The notes: generated by a model from the sequence alone, not told the origin. A stretch of DNA of 64,000 nucleotides from Blastococcus mobilis (GCF_900188025.1 NZ_FZNO01000002.1:62001-126000); one strand, 5' to 3'. Shown: positions 50,737 to 59,344, counted from the stretch's first letter. Program-made: numbers and translations.

Positions 50737-51137
50737 GCGGTCTTGAGCGGATCAACCCTGCGGAGCTGGCCCGACCGGCCGGCTTCAGCCATGCCGTCGT
50801 CGCGGGCCCGGGCCGGACCGTGTTCCTCGCGGGCCAGACCTCGATGGACGGCGAGGGGCGGATCGTCGGCGAGGGTGTCGTCGCACAGTTCGAACAGGCG
50901 CTCGGCAACCTGCTGACCGCCCTGCGCGCGGCCGGTGGCGAACCGGCGCACCTGGTCACGCTGACCGTCTACGCCGTCGACCTCGCCGACTACAAGGCCC
51001 ACGCCCGGGAGATCGGTGGCGTGTGGCGCCGGCTCGTCGGCACCGACTACCCGGCGATGGCGGGGATCGGCATCGCCCGCCTGTGGGACGACGAGGCCCT
51101 CGTCGAGGTGCAAGGGATCGCCGCACTCCCCGCCTGA
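50733..51137 (+). CDS. RidA-family enamine/imine deaminase
   Basis: 134 residues. RidA/YjgF core: GFSHAVVAGPGRTVFLAGQTSMDGEGRIVGEG, QFEQALGNLLTALRAAGGEPAHLVTLTVYAVDLADY, YPAMAGIGIARLWDDEALVEVQGIAAL. The catalytic Arg that normally sits in the PARxxV motif aligns with AMAGIGIARL, so the active site is not the canonical RidA form. RidA proteins release ammonia from enamines; coupled to the SDR by overlap, it may hydrolyse the amino group of a 2-amino-cyclohexenyl-CoA intermediate. Confidence 0.85.
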   Translation: MSGLERINPAELARPAGFSHAVVAGPGRTVFLAGQTSMDGEGRIVGEGVVAQFEQALGNLLTALRAAGGEPAHLVTLTVYAVDLADYKAHAREIGGVWRRLVGTDYPAMAGIGIARLWDDEALVEVQGIAALPA

Positions 51138-51149
51138 GCACGGCGGCGA

Positions 51150-51998
51150 TCAGGCGCCGATGAGGCGGCGGGCGTGCTCGTGCGCCGGCCCGGCCAACCG
51201 GCCGCGCAGCTCGCTGAACAACTCGGCGGCGCGCGCCCCGTTCCAGTCGGCCGGCAGCAGGTCGAGCGGCAGGCCCGGATCGGCATAGGCCAGCCGCCGC
51301 CAGTCGGTGAGCAGCCGCACGTAGTCGGCGAACGCCTGCCCGGGCCCGGCTCCATCGCCGGCCACGATGCGTTCGCGCACCGGCTCCTGCCGCTCGAGGA
51401 ACTCGGCGTACCGGGCGTGCAACTGACCCAGGTCCCACCAGTGGGCGACGTTGTCGCGGATCTGCCCGAGCGCCAGGTGCGCGCCGCGGAAGAGCTCGAC
51501 GTATCCGGCCAGGCCGCGGCGCGCCAGCACCTCGGCGGCCTCGTCCGCCAGGTGACCCGGCGCCACCCATACGCCCGGGGCGACGGTACCGAAGCCCAGC
51601 CGGGTCAGCTCGGACCGCAACTGGTGCCGCTTGTCCCGCTCGGACTCGGGCACCGAGAAGACGACCAGCAGCCAGCCGTCGGACTCGTCCGCGCGGCGCC
51701 GGCCGAAGATGCGGGCGTCACCGTCGGCCAGGATGTCCCGGGCCACCTCGGTGAGCGCGTAGCCGGCGACGCCGTCCATCCGCAGGGCGTCGAGCAACCC
51801 CCGCCGCTTCAGCCGGGAGATCGAGGAGCGGACGGCGGGTTCCTCCACGCCCAGGGCGGCCATGAGCCGGACGACGGCAGCGATCGAGAGCCAGCCGCCG
51901 CACTCACGGGCGTAGAGCCCGTACAGGGTCACGATGAGCTGCCGCGGCTGCAGCGCACCGGACTGGGTGGTTGCCTCCTCGACGGCGGTCACCGGCAC
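51150..51998 (-). CDS. PaaX-family transcriptional regulator (2)
   Basis: 282 residues. Winged HTH near residues 20-80 (QLIVTLYGLYARECGGWLSIAAVVRLMAALGVEEPAVRSSISRLKRRGLL), PaaX middle domain with SDGWLLVVFSVPESERDKRHQLRSELTRLGFGTVAPGVWVAPGH, and C-terminal YVRLLTDWRRLAYADPGLPLDLLPADWNGARAAELF. GTG at 51998. Divergent from the 2-aminobenzoate-CoA ligase; the shared promoter carries the TTGACG/CGTCAG palindrome also found upstream of two other operons, making this the best candidate for the regulator of the aminobenzoyl-CoA genes. Confidence 0.9.
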   Translation of the reverse strand: MPVTAVEEATTQSGALQPRQLIVTLYGLYARECGGWLSIAAVVRLMAALGVEEPAVRSSISRLKRRGLLDALRMDGVAGYALTEVARDILADGDARIFGRRRADESDGWLLVVFSVPESERDKRHQLRSELTRLGFGTVAPGVWVAPGHLADEAAEVLARRGLAGYVELFRGAHLALGQIRDNVAHWWDLGQLHARYAEFLERQEPVRERIVAGDGAGPGQAFADYVRLLTDWRRLAYADPGLPLDLLPADWNGARAAELFSELRGRLAGPAHEHARRLIGA

Positions 51999-52030
51999 AC
52001 GATAGCGACGACGGGCGCCGGACGGACCAA

Positions 52031-52072
52031 GGTATGGCGCGTTGTTGACTCTCGTCAGGTAGTCGCCATACT
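52031..52072. promoter_or_regulatory. symmetric divergent promoter (PaaX 2 and aminobenzoate-CoA ligase)
   Basis: Plus: TTGACT (52045-52050), 16-base spacer, CATACT (52067-52072). Minus: CTGACG (plus 52053-52058), 16-base spacer, CATACC (plus 52031-52036). The two -35 boxes abut in the palindromic core TTGACTCTCGTCAG, and the -10 boxes lie in GTATGGCG/CGCCATAC repeats at 52033-52040 and 52064-52071. One repressor dimer here could block both genes. Confidence 0.65.
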
Positions 52073-52126
52073 TGCGCTCGACCGCCGGCCTCGCCGCACT
52101 CCGGCGACCTCTGGAGAGGTACCTCG

Positions 52127-53752
52127 ATGGCGCAGCACCCCTCCGCCGCCGGACTCAGCACGCTGAGCCCCTCGGCCCACACGGACACCTTCTGCCGGGA
52201 CAACCTGCCGCCGCTCGACCAGTGGCCGGTGCTCGACCTGGGCACCCTGGACTACGGCGAGCGGCTCAACTGCGCCACCGAGCTGCTCGCCGCGACCATC
52301 GAGCGGCTGGGCCCGGACCGGCCGTGCCTGCGCTCGCCGGACGGGCCGAACTGGAGCTACGGCGACCTGCGGGCGCAGGCGAACCGGATCGCCCACGTCC
52401 TGGTCGAAGACCTCGGCCTGGTCCCGGGCAACCGGGTGCTGCTGCGCGGCTTCAACGAGCCCTGGCTGGTCGCCTGCTGGTTCGCCGTCCTGAAGGCCGG
52501 CGGGGTCGCGGTGACGACGATGCCGCTGCTGCGCGCCGGGGAGCTGGCGACGATGGGCGAGATGTGCCGCCCGAGCGTGGCGCTGTGCGATCACCGGCTG
52601 GGCGAGGACCTGGAGCGGGCGGCGATCCCCGGGTTGACGACGGCGTTCTTCGGCTCGGCGGCCGACGACGACCTGTGCGTGCGGGCGGCCGGGAAGCCGG
52701 CGGAGTTCGACGACGTGCCGACCGCCGCCGACGACGTGGCCCTGCTGGCCTTCACCTCCGGCACCACCGGCCGGCCGAAGGCCACCATGCACTTCCACCG
52801 GGACGTGCTCGCCATCGCCGACACCTTCGCAGCGCACGTGCTGCGCCCCCGGCCGGACGACGTGTTCACCGGGTCGCCGCCGATCGGGTTCACCTACGGC
52901 CTGGGCGGTCTCGTGGTCTTCCCGCTGCGCGTGGGTGCCAGCACGCTGCTGCTCCCGAAAGCCACCCCGGACCTGCTCGCCGACGCCGTCGCCCGGCACG
53001 GGGTGACGGTCCTGTTCACCGCGCCGACCGCGTACAAGGCGATCATCGCGGGCGGCCACGCGGACAAGCTCGCGGGACTGCGGCGCGCGGTCTCGGCCGG
53101 CGAGGCGCTGCCGGGCAGCGTGTGGCACGCCGTCCACGACGCGACCGGGCTGAAGATCATCGACGGGATCGGCGCCACCGAGCTGCTGCACATCTTCATC
53201 TCGGCCGCCGACGACGACATCCGCCCGGGCTCCACCGGCCGCGCCGTGCCCGGCTACACCGCGACGGTCCTCGGCGACGACGGCCGGCCGGTGCCCGACG
53301 GGACCCCCGGCCATCTGGCCGTCCGGGGCCCGACCGGCTGCCGGTACCTGCGCGGCGACCGGCAGGAGGTGTACGTGCGCGACGGCTGGAACGTCACCGG
53401 CGACACCTACGTGCGCGACACCGACGGCTACTTCTACTACCAGGCCCGGACCGACGACATGATCGTCTCCGCCGGCTACAACATCGCCGGGCCCGAGGTG
53501 GAGCAGGCGCTGCTCGGCCACCCCGAGGTCGTCGACTGCGCCGTGGTCGGCGCCCCCGACCCCGAACGCGGCATGATCGTCAAGGCGTTCGTCGTCCTGA
53601 ACCCCGACCGCAGTCGCGACGTGTCCGCCGAGGAGCTGCAGGACTTCGTCAAGCAGGCGATCGCGCCCTACAAGCGGCCGCGGGTGGTCGAGTTCGTAGA
53701 CACCCTGCCGCGGACCAGCACGGGGAAGCTCCAGCGGTACAAGCTGCGCTGA
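52127..53752 (+). CDS. 2-aminobenzoate-CoA ligase-like benzoate-CoA ligase family enzyme
   Basis: 541 residues. DNLPPLDQWP near the N-terminus, AFTSGTTGRPKATMHFHRDVLAIADTF (P-loop), PPIGFTYGLGGLVVFPLRVGAST, DGIGATELLHIFISA, WNVTGDTYV, ARTDDMIVSAGYNIAGPEVE and TSTGKLQRYKLR. The N-terminal segment and FHRDVLA resemble 2-aminobenzoate-CoA ligases of aerobic anthranilate degradation. It forms the aryl-CoA used by the bifunctional monooxygenase 2.6 kb downstream. AGGTACCTCG before the ATG is a moderate ribosome site. Substrate preference between aminobenzoate and benzoate is not decidable by eye. Confidence 0.87.
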   Translation: MAQHPSAAGLSTLSPSAHTDTFCRDNLPPLDQWPVLDLGTLDYGERLNCATELLAATIERLGPDRPCLRSPDGPNWSYGDLRAQANRIAHVLVEDLGLVPGNRVLLRGFNEPWLVACWFAVLKAGGVAVTTMPLLRAGELATMGEMCRPSVALCDHRLGEDLERAAIPGLTTAFFGSAADDDLCVRAAGKPAEFDDVPTAADDVALLAFTSGTTGRPKATMHFHRDVLAIADTFAAHVLRPRPDDVFTGSPPIGFTYGLGGLVVFPLRVGASTLLLPKATPDLLADAVARHGVTVLFTAPTAYKAIIAGGHADKLAGLRRAVSAGEALPGSVWHAVHDATGLKIIDGIGATELLHIFISAADDDIRPGSTGRAVPGYTATVLGDDGRPVPDGTPGHLAVRGPTGCRYLRGDRQEVYVRDGWNVTGDTYVRDTDGYFYYQARTDDMIVSAGYNIAGPEVEQALLGHPEVVDCAVVGAPDPERGMIVKAFVVLNPDRSRDVSAEELQDFVKQAIAPYKRPRVVEFVDTLPRTSTGKLQRYKLR

Positions 53753-53755
53753 CCG

Positions 53756-55393
53756 TCAGTGCCCCCGGAACGCCTCCTCCAGCCACCAGGACGGCTCGCC
53801 CGCCGCCACCTTTGCGTCGATCAGCAGCGGCGCCGAGCGCGGGCCGGCCAGCCAGGCGGCCACCGGCGCGAGGTCGTCGACGGTGCGCGCGGTGACCGCG
53901 TCGAAGCCGTACCCGCGGGCGAGGGCGGCGAAGTCCGTCTCGGGGAACCGCACCGTGTCCAGCGGGTGGCCCTCCGGCCCGAAGTGGTGCACCTCGGCGC
54001 CATAGGCGGCGTCGTCGTAGACGATGACCACCATCGGCAGGCCCAGCCGCACGACGGTCTCCAGCTCGGAGGCGCCCATCAGCGCCCCGCCGTCGCCGAG
54101 GGCGGCCACCGGGAGCCGATCCGGGCGGGCGAGCGCTGCCCCGATCGCGGTGGACAGGCCCAGGCCGACCGACTGGAACGCCTGGGTGAAGCAGAAGCCG
54201 AACTCGTCCGGGACGTCGAGGAACATGCTCGGGTACCCCATGAAGTTGCCCGAGTCGACCGCCACCACGCGCTCGGCGGGCAGCAGGTCGTCCAGGGCGA
54301 TCGTCAGGGCGCGCGGGTCGATCCGTCCCTCCCCGCCCCGGTCGGAGAACGGCACGTCCCGCCAGCGCACGCGCTCGCGGATGGCCGTCGCGACCTCGGC
54401 CGTCCGGTAGCCGGCGGCGTCCGGGCCGTCGAGGACGGCCGCCACCGCCTCCGCCGTGGCCCGCACGTCGCCGACGACCCCGACGGCGACATCCCGGTGG
54501 GCGCCGAGCGCGTCGGCGTCGAGGTCGACCTGAGCGACGACGGCGTCCTCGCCGATCAGCCGCCCGTGCCGCGTCGTCCACATGTTCAGCGCGCAGCCCC
54601 AGCCGACGACAAGGTCCGCGCCGGAGATCAGCTCGGCGGCCAGCGGCGAGGCGAAGCCACCGGACACGTCCAGCGACCAGGGGCCGCCCGCGAACAGCCC
54701 CTTGGCCACCGCGGAGGTCGCCAGCAGGGCGCCGCAGCGGGCGGCGAGCGCCTCGAGCGCGGCCTGGCAGCCCGGCCCGCGGGCGCCCCGGCCGGCCACG
54801 AACACCGGTCGGCGGGCGACCCGCAGCGCGTCGGCCAGCCGTCGGACGCCGTCGAGGTCGACCGGCGCCGGAGGGAACGGCGCCGGCCGGACGGTCACCT
54901 CCCCGGCCGCGGCTGCCTCCCCCTGCACGTCCAGGGGAAGGTTCAGCAGCACGACCCGGCGCTCCTCCACCGCCCGGGCGACCGCCGCGGCGGCCTGGCC
55001 GGCCGCGTCGGCTGCGGACGCGATCCGCACCGGTACCGCGCCGACCGCCGCGGCCAGCGCTGCCTGGTCGACGAAGAAGTTCGACCGCGGCTGCGTGGCC
55101 TCCGCGGCGACGACGACCAGCGCCGTGCGGCTCTTGGCCGCCTCGGTCACCCCGGTCAGGGCGTTGGTCAGCCCGCAGCCCTGGTGGACGGTGACCGCCG
55201 CCGGGCCGCCGGTCATGCGGGCGTAGGCGTCGGCCATGGTGGCCGCGCCACCCTCGTGCCGCGCGGCCACGTACCGGGCGCCCGCCGCCACCATCGCGTT
55301 GGTGACGACGAAGTTGCCCGATCCGACGACTCCGAAGGCGGTGTCGATGCCGGCGTGGACCAGCGCCCGCCCGACCTCGTGCGCGACGGTCAT
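53756..55393 (-). CDS. thiamine-diphosphate-dependent enzyme
   Basis: 545 residues with all three domains of the acetolactate-synthase/benzoylformate-decarboxylase family. The Pyr domain has the activating Glu in ARHEGGAATMADAYARMTGGPAAVTVHQGCGL, the central domain FVAGRGARG, and the PP domain GDGGALMGASELETVVRLGLPMVVIVYDDAAYG (GDG-26-type ThDP/Mg site). Family members decarboxylate or join 2-oxo acids, and some hydrolyse cyclic diketones. The ATG overlaps the stop of the cyclase gene by four bases. A ring-opening or decarboxylating step on a reduced aminobenzoyl intermediate is an inference. Confidence 0.82.
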   Translation of the reverse strand: MTVAHEVGRALVHAGIDTAFGVVGSGNFVVTNAMVAAGARYVAARHEGGAATMADAYARMTGGPAAVTVHQGCGLTNALTGVTEAAKSRTALVVVAAEATQPRSNFFVDQAALAAAVGAVPVRIASAADAAGQAAAAVARAVEERRVVLLNLPLDVQGEAAAAGEVTVRPAPFPPAPVDLDGVRRLADALRVARRPVFVAGRGARGPGCQAALEALAARCGALLATSAVAKGLFAGGPWSLDVSGGFASPLAAELISGADLVVGWGCALNMWTTRHGRLIGEDAVVAQVDLDADALGAHRDVAVGVVGDVRATAEAVAAVLDGPDAAGYRTAEVATAIRERVRWRDVPFSDRGGEGRIDPRALTIALDDLLPAERVVAVDSGNFMGYPSMFLDVPDEFGFCFTQAFQSVGLGLSTAIGAALARPDRLPVAALGDGGALMGASELETVVRLGLPMVVIVYDDAAYGAEVHHFGPEGHPLDTVRFPETDFAALARGYGFDAVTARTVDDLAPVAAWLAGPRSAPLLIDAKVAAGEPSWWLEEAFRGH

Positions 55394-56166
55394 CGGCGCT
55401 CGACCAGCGCCAGCACCCGCGACGGCGCTCCGGAGCCGGTGACGATCGGCAGGGGCGCGGCGATCAGCACCGCGCCGGTCGGCGGCAGCAGGGCGAGGTT
55501 CTGCAGCTGGGTCAGGCCGTACTTGCCGCTGCCCATGAGCGCGGCGTGGCACGGGAAGGGCGGGTCGAAGGAGTGCGCCGCGCCCGCATCGGTGCCCACC
55601 GTCTCCACGCCCAGCCCGATGACCGGAGCCTCCTCGGCCAACCAGCGGGCGCAGGCCGGTGAGACGCCCGGTGTGTGCGGGCCGGCGTCGTCGGCGTTGA
55701 GGAACTGCTCCTGGGATCCGGAGCGGGCGTCCCAGCCGGTGCGGTAGAGCAGCCACCCGCCGGCGGGCAGCGGCCCGTGGACCGACTCCCACTCCCGGAC
55801 GTGGTGGACCTCGAGCAGGAAGTCCGGGTCGTCTGCGACCTGGGCGGAGAAGTCCAGGACGGCGGCGGGGGCGATCAGCCGGGCGGCCGGCACCGAGGCG
55901 ACGTCCTCCCGGTCCCGCCCCGTCACCCAGTGGTTGGGCGCGTCGAAGTGCGTGCCGGTGTGCTCGCCGGTCCGGAAGTTGTTCCAGTACCAGGCCGGGC
56001 CACGGTCGTCGTACCGGCTCAGCTCCTCCAGCTGGAACGGCGCGGTCTGGGCGAACTGCGGCGGCAGCTGGATGACCGGCGTCTCGGCGGACAGCGGCGC
56101 GGTGAGGTCGACGACCTCGACCGCACCGGTCGCGAGCCGGTCGGCGAGCGTGGCCAGGAGCGACAT
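55390..56166 (-). CDS. cyclase family protein (kynurenine formamidase-like)
   Basis: 258 residues. The cyclase/KynB family motif HTGTHFDAPNHW is at about residues 68-79, the metal-binding HxxTHxDxPxH, with DLTAPLSAETPVIQLPPQF before and GLGVETVGTDAG plus LALVERR later. Such enzymes are Zn/Mn hydrolases: kynurenine formamidase (making kynurenine, upstream of anthranilate), isatin hydrolase, and others. With an anthranilate-CoA ligase next door, isatin or formylkynurenine-type substrates are attractive. The stop overlaps the ThDP enzyme start; promoter at 56251-56292. Confidence 0.83.
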   Translation of the reverse strand: MSLLATLADRLATGAVEVVDLTAPLSAETPVIQLPPQFAQTAPFQLEELSRYDDRGPAWYWNNFRTGEHTGTHFDAPNHWVTGRDREDVASVPAARLIAPAAVLDFSAQVADDPDFLLEVHHVREWESVHGPLPAGGWLLYRTGWDARSGSQEQFLNADDAGPHTPGVSPACARWLAEEAPVIGLGVETVGTDAGAAHSFDPPFPCHAALMGSGKYGLTQLQNLALLPPTGAVLIAAPLPIVTGSGAPSRVLALVERR

Positions 56167-56250
56167 GGAGCCCCCTCGGGTCGGGAACGCGGACCGCCAG
56201 AGCATTCCGTGACCAGGCGTCGCGGGGGAATGCCCTCCTCGTCGGAGTTG

Positions 56251-56292
56251 CATCTAGCGCAATGTTGACGACCGTCCTGAAGGCGGCATACC
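56251..56292. promoter_or_regulatory. divergent promoter (cyclase and aminobenzoyl-CoA monooxygenase) with palindrome
   Basis: Plus: TTGACG (56265-56270), 16-base spacer, CATACC (56287-56292). Minus: AGGACG (plus 56273-56278), 16-base spacer, TAGATG (plus 56251-56256). The overlap TGTTGACGACCGTC matches the operator core seen at 49940 and 52043. Confidence 0.6.
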
Positions 56293-56328
56293 CTCGACGC
56301 GCGGTCCACCCGAGGCAGAGGACGAGCC

Positions 56329-58776
56329 ATGCGCATCGCGGTTGTCGGCGGAGGCCCCGGAGGCCTGTACTTCTCTGCACTGGTCAAGCAGCTCGACCCG
56401 GCGCACGACGTGACGGGGTGGGAGCGCAACGCCCCCGACGACACCTTCGGCTTCGGCGTCGTGTTCTCCGACGAGACCCTCGGCGGCATCGAGCACGCCG
56501 ATCCCGTCGTGTTCGCCGAGATGCAGCGACACTTCGCCCGCTGGGACGACATCGACGTCCACTACCGCGGGACGACGACCACCTCCGGCGGTCACGGGTT
56601 CGCCGCCATGAGCCGCAAGGAGCTCCTCGCCGTCCTGCAGCGCCGGTGCGCCGACCTCGGCGTCACCGTGCACTTCCGCGCCCCGGCGCCGGACCCCGAC
56701 CGGCTGCGCAGCGAGTACGACCTCGTCCTCGCTGCCGACGGCGCCCGGTCGCAGCTGCGCGCCGCCTACGAGGACGTGTTCCGACCGACGCTCGAGACCC
56801 GGCACAGCAAGTACATGTGGCTGGGCACCGACCTGGTCTTCGAGGCCTTCAAGTTCTACATCGAGGAGACGCCGCACGGCGTCATGCAGATCCACGGCTA
56901 CCCCTACGACCGCACGGGCAGCACGTTCATCGTCGAGATGCACGACGACGTGTGGCAGAAGGCCTTCGGGGACGTCGCCACCCTCGACCTGCCGCCGGGC
57001 GAGAGCGACACCAAGTCCATCGAGCTCGTCGAGCAGCTGTTCGCCGACGTCCTCGGCGGCCACCGGGTCTTCGCCAACAACTCCAAGTGGCTGAACTTCC
57101 TGTCGCTGCGCAACGAGACCTGGCGGCACGGCAACCTGGTGCTGATCGGCGACGCGGCGCACACCGCACACTTCTCCATCGGGTCGGGCACGAAGCTGGC
57201 CATGGAGGACGCCCTCGCGCTGGCCGCCTGCCTGCACGAGCACGCCGACCTCGACGCCGCACTCACCGCCTACGAGGCGGAGCGCCGCCCGGTCGTGCTG
57301 TCCACGCAGCGCGCCGCCCAGGCCAGCCTCGAGTGGTTCGAGGACATCGGGCACTACGTGCACCAGGCGCCCGAGCAGTTCGCCTTCAACATCGTCACCC
57401 GCAGCCGCCGGGTGACCTACGAGAACCTGCGACTGCGCGACCCCGAGTTCGTCGCCGGCATCGACGAATGGTTCGCCCGGTCCCAGCCGGAGCCGGTCGC
57501 GCCGCGGCCACCGATGTTCCACTCGTTCCGACTGGGACAGCTGGAGCTGAAGAACCGGATCATCGTCTCGGCGATGGACATGTACTCCGCCGTCGACGGC
57601 CTGCCGACCGACTTCCACCTCGTCCACCTGGGCAGCAAGGCACTCGGCGGCGCGGCGCTGGTGATGACCGAGATGGTGTGCACCTCGCCCGAGGGCCGGA
57701 TCACCCCCGGCTGCAGCGGGCTCTACACGCCCGAGCAGGAGGCGGCCTGGAAGCGGGTCGTGGACTTCGTGCACGGCGCGACCGACGCGAAGATCGGCGT
57801 CCAGCTCGGCCACTCCGGCCGCAAGGGCTCCACCAAGCTGATGTGGGAGGGCATCGACGACCCGCTGCCGGAGGGCAACTGGGAGGTCGTCGCGCCGTCG
57901 GCCCTGCCCTACTCCCCCGCCAACCAGGTGCCGCGCGAGCTGTCCGAGGCCGAGCTCGCGGACATCCGCGACCAGTTCGTGGGCAACGCCGAGGCCGCGG
58001 CCCGCGCCGGCTTCGACGTCCTGGAGCTGCACTGCGCGCACGGCTACCTGCTGTCCTCCTTCATCTCCCCGCTGTCCAACCGGCGCACCGACGAGTACGG
58101 CGGTCCGCTGGAGAACCGGCTGCGCTTCCCGCTCGAGGTGTTCGACGCCGTCCGCGCCGTGTGGCCGGCCGAGCGGCCGATGACCGTGCGCATCTCGGCC
58201 ACCGACTGGTACGAGGGCGGCACCGACGTCGACGACGCCGTCGCGGTGGCGCGCGCCTTCGCCGAGCACGGCGCCGACGCCGTCGACGTCTCCACCGGGC
58301 AGGTCGTGAAGGACGAGCGCCCCGCCTTCGGCCGCAGCTACCAGACGCCCTACGCCGACCGGATCCGCAACGAGGTCGGCCGCGAGTTCGGGATCGCGGT
58401 GATCGCGGTGGGCGCGATCTCCAGCTACGACGACGTCAACTCCATCCTGCTCGCCGGGCGGGCCGACCTGTGCGCGCTCGGCCGCCCCCACCTCTACGAC
58501 CCCCAGTGGACGCTGCACGCCGCCGCCGACCAGGGCTACAGCGGCCCCGGCGCGGTCTGGCCGAAGCCGTTCGCGGCGGGCAGCCGCCGACCGCAGACCG
58601 GTCGCAACGAGGGCCCCCGCCCGCGCCTGGAACTCGTCCGGCACGGGGAGTCGCGCACCCGGCACGCCCGCTGGCGCCCGGCAACGGATGACATCACTCC
58701 GCCCGACCAGCACGATGGCGCCATCACCACCGGCCCGGGCGCGCCGCCCGGGAGCGCGTCCAGCGGCACCGAGTGA
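56329..58776 (+). CDS. bifunctional aminobenzoyl-CoA (salicylyl-CoA) monooxygenase/reductase
   Basis: 815 residues, two enzymes in one chain. Residues 1-380 are an FAD aryl-CoA hydroxylase: GGGPGGLYFSALV, FGFGVVFSDETLGGI, ADGARSQLRA, GDAAHTAHFSIGSGTKLAMEDALAL. Residues about 395-770 are an Old Yellow Enzyme-type FMN reductase: SFRLGQLELKNRIIVSAMDMYS, GVQLGHSGRKGS, LELHCAHGYLLSSFISPLSNRRTDEYGG. This matches 2-aminobenzoyl-CoA monooxygenase/reductase, which hydroxylates and then reduces the ring; salicylyl-CoA 5-hydroxylase has the same layout. CoA ligase 2.6 kb upstream supports aminobenzoate. The OYE catalytic stretch is intact, unlike in the 42.7-kb paralogue. Confidence 0.93.
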   Translation: MRIAVVGGGPGGLYFSALVKQLDPAHDVTGWERNAPDDTFGFGVVFSDETLGGIEHADPVVFAEMQRHFARWDDIDVHYRGTTTTSGGHGFAAMSRKELLAVLQRRCADLGVTVHFRAPAPDPDRLRSEYDLVLAADGARSQLRAAYEDVFRPTLETRHSKYMWLGTDLVFEAFKFYIEETPHGVMQIHGYPYDRTGSTFIVEMHDDVWQKAFGDVATLDLPPGESDTKSIELVEQLFADVLGGHRVFANNSKWLNFLSLRNETWRHGNLVLIGDAAHTAHFSIGSGTKLAMEDALALAACLHEHADLDAALTAYEAERRPVVLSTQRAAQASLEWFEDIGHYVHQAPEQFAFNIVTRSRRVTYENLRLRDPEFVAGIDEWFARSQPEPVAPRPPMFHSFRLGQLELKNRIIVSAMDMYSAVDGLPTDFHLVHLGSKALGGAALVMTEMVCTSPEGRITPGCSGLYTPEQEAAWKRVVDFVHGATDAKIGVQLGHSGRKGSTKLMWEGIDDPLPEGNWEVVAPSALPYSPANQVPRELSEAELADIRDQFVGNAEAAARAGFDVLELHCAHGYLLSSFISPLSNRRTDEYGGPLENRLRFPLEVFDAVRAVWPAERPMTVRISATDWYEGGTDVDDAVAVARAFAEHGADAVDVSTGQVVKDERPAFGRSYQTPYADRIRNEVGREFGIAVIAVGAISSYDDVNSILLAGRADLCALGRPHLYDPQWTLHAAADQGYSGPGAVWPKPFAAGSRRPQTGRNEGPRPRLELVRHGESRTRHARWRPATDDITPPDQHDGAITTGPGAPPGSASSGTE

Positions 58777-58786
58777 GGGAGCGGCC

Positions 58787-59344
58787 ATGACCGACCGACC
58801 GGGGATCCCGGCCCGCGAACTGTCCGACGAGGAGCTCGAGCGCCAGGGCGTGCACGCGCACGCCATGCGGCACTGGGTCTTCCTCCACGGCACGGCCGAG
58901 CAGTTCCGCACGCACACCGAGCGGATGTTGGAACTGGAGCAGGAGTACCTGCGCCGGCACCCGCAGCGGACCTGGCAGGGCTCCGGCGGCGAGGCGGAGG
59001 CGCCCTCCCGGGACGACCGCATCCGCGACCTGGTGCAAACGTTCTCGCGCGCGATCACCGCGCTCCTGGACGAGCAGCCGCCGGCGGCCGCCACCGGCCA
59101 GAGCACCGCGCGGCGCGACCCGGTGCAGGCCCAGGCAGCCCTGCTGCGGCGGTTCGCCGAGGCACCGGACGGCCGGATGCACAAGCTGGAGGCGCATCAG
59201 ATCGCCCGGCAGCTGGCCCCCGACAGCCACCTGGTCGCCCAGCTGTACCGCCAGGACCCGCCCCTGCTGCAGGCCGACCGCGACACGCGGGTGATCACCG
59301 ACGCCGGCCGGGCCTGGCTCGAGCAGTACTCCGTCCCGGCCTGA
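58787..59344 (+). CDS. DUF6158-like small protein
   Basis: 185 residues. The N-terminal 65 residues, ARELSDEELERQGVHAHAMRHWVFLHGTAEQFRTHTERMLELEQEYLRRHP, match the DUF6158-type helical motif of short actinobacterial proteins; the rest is Gln/Ala/Arg-rich with a PVQAQAALLRRFAEAP segment and a helix-turn-like end. No enzyme motif. It follows the bifunctional monooxygenase by ten bases with AGGGAG as ribosome site, so it is likely the last gene of that operon. Function unknown; a regulatory or structural partner is possible. Confidence 0.7.
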   Translation: MTDRPGIPARELSDEELERQGVHAHAMRHWVFLHGTAEQFRTHTERMLELEQEYLRRHPQRTWQGSGGEAEAPSRDDRIRDLVQTFSRAITALLDEQPPAAATGQSTARRDPVQAQAALLRRFAEAPDGRMHKLEAHQIARQLAPDSHLVAQLYRQDPPLLQADRDTRVITDAGRAWLEQYSVPA

